Positions 24,800 to 32,700 of a DNA stretch of 64,000 nt are shown in pieces. The stretch comes from Gillisia xinjiangensis (GTDB lineage: Bacteria; Bacteroidota; Bacteroidia; Flavobacteriales; Flavobacteriaceae). The position numbers and the translations under genes were made by a program. Positions within the stretch are counted from its first letter, which is position 1. Each line of letters begins with the position of its first letter. The notes beneath the pieces were generated by a model, which was given only the letters and a program-made list of their open reading frames with translations, did not search any database and was not told the origin of the DNA. The stretch spans positions 124,001 through 188,000 of the forward strand of contig NZ_JBKAHK010000007.1 in assembly GCF_046298265.1 (NCBI RefSeq). The letters are read 5' to 3'.

Positions 24800-26706
24800 T
24801 AATTAGCTGGTTTCCAATTGGTATGAAAAAATTCTCCGCGGGGTTTATCGGTTCTCTCATAGGTATGTGCCCCAAAATAATCCCGTTGCGCCTGAATCAT
24901 ATTTGCGGATGTTTGCCCGGAAAAATAGCCAAGCAGGTAATTTGCCGCGGCTGATAAGACCGGAACCGGAATTCCGGAAACTAAAGCTTCGCCTGTAACC
25001 TTTGTAAGAGTTTTTCTATTGTTTTTTATATCCGCGACAATTTCAGGATGGGTTAAAATATTTTTGTCGGGTTGTTCCCTGAAAATCACAATCAAATCTT
25101 CCATAAAAACCGAACGAATAATACACCCATTGGTCCATATTCTTGCTATTTCAGATAAATTAAGGTCCCAGTCATATTCCCTGGATGCTACAGATAAAAG
25201 ATCAAATCCAATCGCATGATTTATAATACTGGCTGTTTTATATGCTGAAAATAATTCTGAAAGTTCACTTTCCTGAGTCCTGTTCTCTTTGACAGACGAA
25301 ACGCCGTAAAGATCCATGGCCTTTTGCCTTTCCTTCTTTTTAGCTGAAATATTTCGCGCCATAACAGCTGCGGTAATGGTATCAAAGGGAACTCCCAGTT
25401 CCAGGGCGGCATTGGTAGACCAGCCACCGGTACCTTTTTGTTTGGCAGCATCCAGGATTTTATCGATTAAAAATTCGTCTCCTTCTTTTGTTTCAAGGAT
25501 ATCTGCAGAAATTTCCAGCAGATAGCTTTTCATTTCCAGATTCCATTTTCTGAACAGCACCGCGATCTCTCCTGGTCCCTTCGTCAATGAAAACCGCAGA
25601 TAATGATACATCTCTGCAATAAGCTGCATTTCTCCATATTCGATACCGTTATGAAGCATTTTCACGAAATGTCCGGCTGCATCAGGACCAACATGAGTGC
25701 AACAAGGCTTTCCTTCCGGATCTTTGGCCGCTATCTTTTCAAAAAACCTTCCAACCCTTTTATAAGCTTCCTTAGATCCTCCCGGCATTATGGAAGGCCC
25801 TTTTAATGCGCCTTCCTCCCCTCCTGAAACTCCCGTTCCCATAAATAAAAGCCCATTTTCCTTAAGTTCCTGCTCTCTTCTTATGGTATCCTTATAATGG
25901 GAATTACCTCCGTCTATAATAAGATCGCCCTTATCCAGTAAAGGAAGCAGATCTTTGATTACAATATCTACAGTTTTCCCGGCATTCACCATCAACAAAA
26001 TATTTCTGGGTTTCTCCAGGGAGTCAACAAAATCATGCAAGTCTTCAAACCAGGGGAAGTTAAAGTCTTTCTTATTGGCTTCAGCGAAATTTTTAGCGAT
26101 ATCGACTTCAAACCTATCTACATGCCTGTTGTAAACAGAAACCTTAATTCCCCTTGAAGCGAGATTAAGGGCAAGACTTTTTCCCATAACGCCAAGTCCC
26201 AAAAGCCCGATTTTAGATTTTGGATGGTCTAACTTGTTCATAATATCTTCGATGATTTTATCTTCAGATTTGTTCACGTCGATATGAAGTCCGTAGCCCG
26301 GAATCTCCAAGGCTTCAAACTGGGACTTTAATAAGGAAGGCTTAAAATAATGATCTTTTCGGGCTGAAAGCCTGTTAAGTATAACTTCATATTCCGAATT
26401 TAAAAAGATCCAGGTGATAGCCTGCTCAGGATCTCCAAGTAATTTTTTGCGGTATTTTTCTTTTAAGGCAGAACAGGCAAGTACTGCCCCATTTTGGAAA
26501 TTCCAGTTTTTTATGTTTTTGGCTAAATTTTGGAGCCAGGATTCCCGGTCTTCATCCTGTAATGGGATTCCCTGAGCCATTTTAGCTACATTTTCGGGAG
26601 GATGAAAATCATCGGCATCATAGAAAGGAAACTCAAGTTTTTCGGAAAGCAGTTTTCCAATTGTTGTTTTTCCTGCTCCCGATACCCCTGCTATTATAAA
26701 AATCAT
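24799..26706 (-). CDS. Fused gluconokinase / 6-phosphogluconate dehydrogenase
   Basis: A single 635-residue frame with two complete enzymes. Residues 1 to about 162 are a GntK/IdnK-type gluconokinase: P-loop GVSGAGKTT at 8-16, signature DADDFHPPENVAKMAQGIPL, and CSALKEKYR. From about 165 it is a decarboxylating 6-phosphogluconate dehydrogenase: NADP-binding GLLGLGVMGKSLALNLA, DGGNSHYKDTIRREQEL, the active-site block HFVKMLHNGIEYGEMQL and the C-terminal AQRDYFGAHTYERTD. Gluconate would be phosphorylated and then oxidised to ribulose 5-phosphate by one polypeptide. Both halves have all signatures I can check, so both are probably active. The usual arrangement is separate genes. It is upstream of and overlaps gntP. 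Confidence 0.92.
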   Translation of the reverse strand: MIFIIAGVSGAGKTTIGKLLSEKLEFPFYDADDFHPPENVAKMAQGIPLQDEDRESWLQNLAKNIKNWNFQNGAVLACSALKEKYRKKLLGDPEQAITWIFLNSEYEVILNRLSARKDHYFKPSLLKSQFEALEIPGYGLHIDVNKSEDKIIEDIMNKLDHPKSKIGLLGLGVMGKSLALNLASRGIKVSVYNRHVDRFEVDIAKNFAEANKKDFNFPWFEDLHDFVDSLEKPRNILLMVNAGKTVDIVIKDLLPLLDKGDLIIDGGNSHYKDTIRREQELKENGLLFMGTGVSGGEEGALKGPSIMPGGSKEAYKRVGRFFEKIAAKDPEGKPCCTHVGPDAAGHFVKMLHNGIEYGEMQLIAEMYHYLRFSLTKGPGEIAVLFRKWNLEMKSYLLEISADILETKEGDEFLIDKILDAAKQKGTGGWSTNAALELGVPFDTITAAVMARNISAKKKERQKAMDLYGVSSVKENRTQESELSELFSAYKTASIINHAIGFDLLSVASREYDWDLNLSEIARIWTNGCIIRSVFMEDLIVIFREQPDKNILTHPEIVADIKNNRKTLTKVTGEALVSGIPVPVLSAAANYLLGYFSGQTSANMIQAQRDYFGAHTYERTDKPRGEFFHTNWKPAN

Positions 26707-26808
26707 TTTTCTGTTTAATTTTTGCTGATGCCAATATAAGATTATTCTGAAAATTGATTTGTTTTATGAAAATACCAATTTTATAAAATTTTTCCTACAA
26801 AATATAAA

Positions 26809-26837
26809 TTGGGAAACAATAAAATATATTAAGTTTA
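26809..26837 (+). promoter_or_regulatory. Candidate promoter of DUF4402 gene 1
   Basis: TTG at 26809-26811, an 18-base spacer, and TAAGTTTA at 26830-26837. The 14-mer TATATTAAGTTTAA (26825-26838) recurs exactly upstream of DUF4402 gene 3 (28303-28316). The start codon is about 150-160 bases downstream, so a long leader is implied. Confidence 0.35.
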
Positions 26838-26984
26838 AAAAAAAAGTGTATGATGAATTTAACACTTTAGCTATCCTTATTTAGATCAAATACAAACGTA
26901 ATCATAAAATTTCGTGCATATCGTCGATTAAAAATGCTTTTCACCGATTTATTAAAAAGTTTGAGTATCTTTAATATTGTTGAT

Positions 26985-27503
26985 ATGAATATTTTAAAAA
27001 TGAGAAATTTAATAGTGATTTTCGGAATTTTAGTGCTAAACGCTTCTCACAGCGTTCAGGCACAAACTTCTGCTACCGCTAATTTCACCGCTTCAGCTAC
27101 GATCATTCAACCCATAACAATAACCACCACCTCCGATATGAATTTTGCAAATATCGACGCAAAGGACGGCGGTCAGATAATTCTCACACCTGAAAGTACC
27201 CGTTTAAGTTCCGGCGGCGTTGTTTTGGCCGGGGAAGAAAATCTTTCAGCAGCCACTTTTACGATTTCCGGACAAACCGGATATACCTACGATATTTCCC
27301 TTCCAGATAATACTTATACATTAACAAATGGAATTGAGAGTATGGTGATCAATAATTTCACAAGCAGTTCCAGCAACGGAAACCTGATCGCCGATGAATC
27401 TCAAATTATTCGCGTGGGTGCAACAGTTAATGTAAATCCAAATCAAACTCCCGGTTTTTACTCTACGCCAGCGCCTTTAAATGTTACTGTGAATTACAAC
27501 TAG
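26985..27503 (+). CDS. DUF4402 surface-fibre subunit 1 (candidate pilin)
   Basis: About 172 residues. I choose ATG 26985 over 26934 because the signal peptide (ending IFGILVLNASHSVQA) starts there; ATG 27000 is nearly as good. The mature part is a DUF4402 domain: beta-rich, no Cys, with the family's FTASATIIQPITITTTSDMN start (IQPIxI... 'NFA'), a central LSAATFTISG strand and a PGFYSTPAP segment near the end. It finishes LNVTVNYN: alternating hydrophobic residues and a penultimate Tyr, as in pilins recognised by PapD-like chaperones. It leads the chaperone-usher-like cluster. Pilin function is inferred from this and from the neighbours. Confidence 0.8.
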   Translation: MNILKMRNLIVIFGILVLNASHSVQAQTSATANFTASATIIQPITITTTSDMNFANIDAKDGGQIILTPESTRLSSGGVVLAGEENLSAATFTISGQTGYTYDISLPDNTYTLTNGIESMVINNFTSSSSNGNLIADESQIIRVGATVNVNPNQTPGFYSTPAPLNVTVNYN

Positions 27504-27567
27504 TACCTCCCTGTTCCTTATATATACGCTCCACTACTTTAAATTTTCACTTTTATTCATATTTCCT

Positions 27568-27588
27568 ATGGGTGTTTTCACCCATTTT
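27568..27588 (+). terminator. Terminator after DUF4402 gene 1
   Basis: ATGGGTG (27568-27574) and CACCCAT (27579-27585) form a perfect stem with a TTTT loop; the tail is TTTG, so it may be leaky. Confidence 0.5.
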
Positions 27589-27627
27589 GTGCAGTTTAAC
27601 GAATATCGGGGTTAGTTAACGATTAAG

Positions 27628-27660
27628 TTTTGAAGGTATTGCTTATTCAACGCATATTTG
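27628..27660 (+). promoter_or_regulatory. Promoter of DUF4402 gene 2
   Basis: TTTTG at 27628-27632, a 20-base spacer, then CATATTTG at 27653-27660 (one mismatch to TAnnTTTG). The start codon is 56 bases downstream. Confidence 0.5.
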
Positions 27661-27715
27661 AATTGTCAATAAAGACAAACCCAAATAAACCTACAAATCT
27701 AAATACCTACTTAAA

Positions 27716-28234
27716 ATGAAAAAAATTACTTTTATCTTTTTCGCTCTTATCGCTGGAACTGGTTTTGCACAGTTTACACAAGAATCGGCTGAAGGAACAG
27801 CTGATGTAAATGCTCAAATTGTTAGTCCGATTGAAATAACGAATGGCACTGCCTTAAATTTTGGTAGCATTAACGGAACTGCTACCGGTGGTAACGTAAA
27901 TGTATCTACTACAGGAGCAAGAACATTTGATAATCCTGATATGGTAATTACTACTGCTACGGCTATTACAGCTGCTGCGTTTGAAATTACTGCTGCTTTA
28001 GATTATTCATATAGTATTTCAATCCCAGCAACCAGTTTAACTGGAACTGGTGTTGCTATGCCAATTACATTTATTAATAGTTTAGGTTCAACAGATGCTG
28101 CTGGATTAACTCAGAATGTTGTGGGTACTGGTACTACTCAAAACTTAAATGTTGGTGGTGTCCTTACCGTAGGAGATGGACAAACTCTAGGCGCATACTC
28201 TGGTACTGTAAAAGTAACTGTAGCTTACGAATAA
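27716..28234 (+). CDS. DUF4402 surface-fibre subunit 2 (candidate major pilin)
   Basis: A 172-residue exported protein: signal peptide MKKITFIFFALIAGTGFAQ, then a compact DUF4402 domain rich in Thr, Ala and Gly and free of Cys. Family landmarks are DVNAQIVSPIEITNGTALNF near the start, AAAFEITAALDYSYSISIPA in the middle, and GQTLGAYSGTVKVTVAYE at the end, with penultimate Tyr. It has its own promoter candidate and a strong terminator, unlike the later genes of the cluster, which suggests independent, high expression as expected for the main repeating subunit. That last step is inference; a soluble or tip role cannot be excluded. Confidence 0.82.
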   Translation: MKKITFIFFALIAGTGFAQFTQESAEGTADVNAQIVSPIEITNGTALNFGSINGTATGGNVNVSTTGARTFDNPDMVITTATAITAAAFEITAALDYSYSISIPATSLTGTGVAMPITFINSLGSTDAAGLTQNVVGTGTTQNLNVGGVLTVGDGQTLGAYSGTVKVTVAYE

Positions 28235-28257
28235 AAGAACATTTATTAATATCTTAC

Positions 28258-28286
28258 AAAAATGCCGCCCTTGTAGCGGCGTTTTT
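28258..28286 (+). terminator. Terminator of DUF4402 gene 2
   Basis: AAAAATGCCGC (28258-28268) pairs with GCGGCGTTTTT (28276-28286), one T-G pair, loop of seven bases, ending in a T-tract. Its T-tract overlaps the next promoter candidate. Confidence 0.8.
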
Positions 28287-28315
28287 GGTTTTAAGACATC
28301 TTTATATTAAGTTTA
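28282..28315 (+). promoter_or_regulatory. Promoter of DUF4402 gene 3
   Basis: TTTTTG at 28282-28287, a 20-base spacer, TAAGTTTA at 28308-28315. The start codon follows after 16 bases, so the leader is very short. It shares a 14-mer with the box upstream of gene 1. Confidence 0.45.
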
Positions 28316-28331
28316 ATTTAATTGGTTTTTA

Positions 28332-28832
28332 ATGAAAAGTGCAATTCCATTGATGTTCCTCTTAGTATCCTTCCAGGGCTTTTCCCAGGCTTCCGCTACT
28401 TCCTCTGTTAATGCAAGGGTTAGAGTTGTAGAGCCTATTAAAATCACAAAGTCTGTTGATCTGGATTTCGGGAATGTAATTGGAAGTTTTACCACGGGAA
28501 CTTTGACTTTGGATCCCGATGGAATCAGGACGGTAAACGGGGTACAAATCTCCAATGCGATACCAGGAGATGTGACCGCGGCAGAGGCAATTGTAACCCA
28601 TAACAACAACAATTATTCTATCAGCCTGCCGGAATCCTTTACTTTGTACAATTCTGAAAACCCGAACCAGTTTCTTTTAATAAACCAGTTTAGGGTGCAG
28701 CCATTGCCAAATGCAGGAGATGAAGGATCAGATATTTTAAAGATAGGTGCTACCTTAAATCTTGAAGCCAACCAATTGCCCGGATTTTACACCAATTCCG
28801 CCGGTTTCAACGTTACGGTCTCCTATAACTGA
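28332..28832 (+). CDS. DUF4402 surface-fibre subunit 3 (candidate pilin)
   Basis: A 166-residue exported protein (signal peptide MKSAIPLMFLLVSFQGFSQA) with one DUF4402 domain and no Cys. Landmarks are VNARVRVVEPIKITKSVDLD, the strand VTHNNNNYSISLPESF and the PGFYTNSAGFNVTVSYN end with penultimate Tyr. It is closest in layout to subunit 1 (both have 'ANQ.PGFY' before the last strand), suggesting duplication within the locus. A weak hairpin (28837-28854) follows the stop, and the chaperone gene begins 94 bases later. Its place as minor pilin, adaptor or major subunit is not determinable. Confidence 0.8.
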   Translation: MKSAIPLMFLLVSFQGFSQASATSSVNARVRVVEPIKITKSVDLDFGNVIGSFTTGTLTLDPDGIRTVNGVQISNAIPGDVTAAEAIVTHNNNNYSISLPESFTLYNSENPNQFLLINQFRVQPLPNAGDEGSDILKIGATLNLEANQLPGFYTNSAGFNVTVSYN

Positions 28833-28836
28833 AAAA

Positions 28837-28854
28837 ACGGGAATCTAATCCCGT
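28837..28854 (+). terminator. Weak hairpin after DUF4402 gene 3
   Basis: ACGGGA and TCCCGT pair around six bases but no T-tract follows, so transcription may continue in part into the chaperone gene. Confidence 0.3.
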
Positions 28855-28871
28855 AATTGCTTATGTTTGCT

Positions 28872-28879
28872 TATATTTG
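28872..28879 (+). promoter_or_regulatory. Candidate -7 box for the chaperone-adhesin-usher genes
   Basis: TATATTTG is an exact match to TAnnTTTG, 47 bases before the chaperone ATG. No well-spaced TTG is seen upstream, so this is a partial match only. Confidence 0.35.
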
Positions 28880-28926
28880 AGCTTCAGCAACATAAGATTT
28901 AACAACATAGATATCTAACCCCAATT

Positions 28927-29751
28927 ATGATATTAAAATTACTTCAATCCACCTCTGTTTTTCTTTTAACTTTCTTTTTGTTCAGCACTACCGGTTTTGC
29001 CCAGGGAGATTTGATGATCATGCCAAAAAGGCTGGTTTTTGACGGCTCACAACGCTCGCAGGAGATCAATCTTGCAAATACAGGATCCGATTCGGCCACT
29101 TACGCCATTTCCATAGTTCAGTACAAAATGACCGAAAGCGGGAATTTTGAAGAAATCACAGAACCCGAGGAAGGTCAGCGTTTCGCCACCGATTTCCTGC
29201 GGTATTATCCGCGACAGGTGGTTTTGGGACCAAATGAAGCTCAAACCGTGAGGCTGCAGCTTACCAGAACCGGGAATCTGGAACAGGGAGAATACCGTTC
29301 GCATATTTATTTCAGGGCAGTTGAAAAACAAACCGCGCTGGGAGAAGAAGATCAAAATGAATCCGAAGGAATTTCCATCAATATCAAAACCGTATTCGGG
29401 ATCAGTATTCCAGTTATTATCCGCGAAGGAGCTTCTACCACCGCTATAGAATTAAGCGGACTGGAACTCAACCGCGATCCGGAAAACCCAGTATTATCAA
29501 TGGTTATTAACCGCACCGGAAATATGTCGGTTTACGGGGAACTCAGCGTTCAACACATTTCTCCTGAAGGTTTAAAAACCGAAATAGGAAAAGTAAAAGG
29601 GCTGGCCGTTTATACCCCCAATACCAAACGGGATTTTGCTTTCAAACTTCAAAACCCCGAAATGGTTGACCTGATCAAAGGAAAATTAAACATCACCTAT
29701 AAAACCGAAGAAGGAAAAGTATTGGGAGAATCTCAATTCAACCTGGATTAA
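28927..29751 (+). CDS. PapD-like periplasmic fimbrial chaperone
   Basis: A 274-residue exported protein (signal peptide ending FSTTGFAQ) built as two Ig-like domains, as in PapD/FimC chaperones. Domain 1 (about 27-150) begins MIMPKRLVFDGSQRSQEINL with the conserved 'P.R..F....R...I.L.N' pattern, followed by RYYPRQVVLGPNEAQTVRLQ and EYRSHIYFRA. Domain 2 (about 155-274) opens with VFGISIPVIIREG. Such chaperones hold pilin subunits in the periplasm by lending a beta strand, then hand them to the usher. Its presence next to DUF4402 proteins that carry pilin-like C-termini, and an usher, is the main support for the system call. Confidence 0.83.
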   Translation: MILKLLQSTSVFLLTFFLFSTTGFAQGDLMIMPKRLVFDGSQRSQEINLANTGSDSATYAISIVQYKMTESGNFEEITEPEEGQRFATDFLRYYPRQVVLGPNEAQTVRLQLTRTGNLEQGEYRSHIYFRAVEKQTALGEEDQNESEGISINIKTVFGISIPVIIREGASTTAIELSGLELNRDPENPVLSMVINRTGNMSVYGELSVQHISPEGLKTEIGKVKGLAVYTPNTKRDFAFKLQNPEMVDLIKGKLNITYKTEEGKVLGESQFNLD

Positions 29752-29798
29752 ATTGTGAGAATGGTAAAATACTACTCTTTTAAATTTAAATTATAAAA

Positions 29799-32700
29799 AT
29801 GAGGAGCGCCTCCTGGTTTCCTTGTTTATTCTTATTGGCGACACTATTTTTAGGTTCGTTGGGGTTGCAGGCACAAACTATTACTGATGTTACGGTAACC
29901 GGAACTCCGGTTTGCAAACCCTCATCCATTGATATAAGTTTTCGGGTAACTAATGGAACTGGTGTTCCTTCAAGATTTACTGCATCCACCGATTATACCG
30001 TTAGATTGGTAACTATAGCTGGAAATTATTATACAGAAGAAAAACTTGAAACTTTTCGGAGTACTACTTTTCCAGCTGATTCTAATTTATCTACCATAAT
30101 AATAAAAAGAACATTTCAAATTCCATCAACAGTTACAAATAGATCGAATTATCAAATATTAGTTTCTTCAACTAGTCCTACAGCCGGGCAAACTATTGAA
30201 GCTAGCTCAGCTATTTTTGAAGTGAAATCCCTTCCACCTGCACCAACAGCCACAAACAACGGCCCAGTTTGCGTTGGTTCCACCTTGAATTTATCCGCTA
30301 CAACTGTTACGGGTGCAACATATTCCTGGACAGGGCCAAATGGATTTACTTCCACACTACAAAATCCATCACGTACAAATACCAGTGCTGCCATGGCTGG
30401 AACTTATACAGTTACCGCAACCGTAAATGGTTGTACAAGCAATCCTGCCAGCACAAATGTTATCATCAATACTATTCCTTCAAGCCCTACTGCCACCAAT
30501 AATGGCCCAATTTGCATAGGTTCCACGGCTACCTTAACTGCTTCGGGTGCAGTTGCAGGAGAACGCTATTTATGGTACAATGCCTCAACAGGAGGTACTC
30601 TGTTAAAGACCAGCGCAAGTAATACAGACAATACTTATACAACACCCGTTCTTTCTGCCACAACAAACTATTGGGTATCCATAATAAATTCAAATGGTTG
30701 TGAAAGTAACCGAACAATAGTTACAGCCACTTTCCCTGGAAATTCTCCAGATTCACAAACCACTGCAGGTACCAATACATGGATTGGACATGTATATGAC
30801 GGAACAAATACCGGGGTGGCTTCTAATGGGAATTTTACAAACTATTTTGGAACATATACCGAGGCTGAAAATTTCAATCAAAGTTTTGGGGGAACTAACA
30901 CTTGTTTTTCTATCACTTCAAGTTTGGGCAATCGATCAATTCTTACCGAAACTTTTTCGGTACGCTATAGAATGAATTCAACCAAAAAAGGTTTGTATGT
31001 TATTGATTTAGGATCTGATGACGGAAGCCGGTTAAGTGTTGATGGTACACTCGTTTATAATAATTGGTCAGATCAAGCATGGTCTTTAAGACCGCGGGTT
31101 TTAATGAACCTCACCGGAACTAGTCAATTGGTATACGACTTTTACGAAAACGGCGGTGGAAACAGGGTGAATTTCAATAATCTCACACTAATCCTGGAAA
31201 ATAAGCTAACCGGAAATAATGACCAAAATTTATGTGCTGGCGTGACTGCAGCGGCAATTTCGGGGGACACTTTTGGAACGCTTCCTGCAGGTTTGAGCGC
31301 GGCCGGTTATCAATGGACCTATAGCACAAGCTTGGGAGGAACACGAAACAATATAGTTGGAGCAACTTCTGCCAGCTTTACACCAGATGTTAATGCTGCG
31401 CCATTTAATAATCCGGGGACCTATTACATATACAGAAATGCCCGCTTATCAAGCAGCAATAATGTGAATCCAAATCCTTTGGTTGCCACGAATGAATCAA
31501 ACCCGGCAATACTTACAGTAAAAGCAACACCCAATGCTCCAACAGCCTCAAACAACAGCCCTGTTTGCGTTGGTTCAACATTAGAGTTATCCGCTTCCAA
31601 TATTTCGGGTGCAACATATTCCTGGACAGGGCCAAATGGATTTGTTTCCGCTATTCAAAACCCACAAGTTAGCACAAATACCAGTGCTGCCATGGCTGGA
31701 ACTTATACAGTTACTGCAACCGTAGATGGTTGTACCAGTATAGGGGCAAGTACCATTGTTATTGTAAATGCGTCATTTAATTGGACCGGTACTACAAATA
31801 CAGATTGGAACACGTCCTCAAACTGGGCCTGTAATTCCTTACCTACTCTGGAAACCAATGTATTGATACCAGCGAATTTGGCTTCTAATAATTATCCGGT
31901 TATAAATGCAGGAACGAACGCACTTGCTAAAAACATTAGTATCGAAAACGGTGCTTCCGTTATAGTTAATGAGAACTGGTTGCGAATCGCAGGCGATCTA
32001 ACAAATTCCGGAGTTCTAAATACTGAAACGGGAAGTATTTCTTTTGAAGGCAATTCAGCCCAAACCATCCCTGCTGCCGCTTTTCAAAATAACCGAATTC
32101 GGAATTTAGGGATTGATAATACTGCAGGAGTAACTTCAGCAGCAATAATTGAAATAACTGGGATTTTAAAAGTTGAAACCGGAAACTTCAATACAGGAAA
32201 CGACCTTACCCTTATTTCTAATGCAACCCAAACCGCGCTTATTGACGGTTCGGGAAACGGTCAGGTTGTCGGGTTAGTGAAAATGCAGCGATATTTGGAT
32301 GTAGCTTTTGGATATAAATATTTCAGTTCGCCTTTTAGCAATAGTGTCGTTGGAGATTTTAGTTCTTATGTAGATTTAAACGCAACATTCCCCAATTTCT
32401 ATCGCTATAATGAAAACAGGGAAGATGCCAGTAATAATTCTGCCACAGGTTGGGAGACTTACACTTCTCCCACTGCAACATTGGATATTCTAAAAGGCTA
32501 CGCACTTAATTTTGGAAATTCCTTAACTTCTCCCAAAACGATTGAGATCTCCGGAACGGTTAATAACGGTGATCACCAAATTACCTTATACAATAATGAC
32601 AGGTTGTATACCCAAGGTTTTAATTTAGTGGGAAACCCATACCCTTCTCCAATCGACTGGAATGCCGCTGGCTGGACCAAAACCAATATAGATGATGCCG

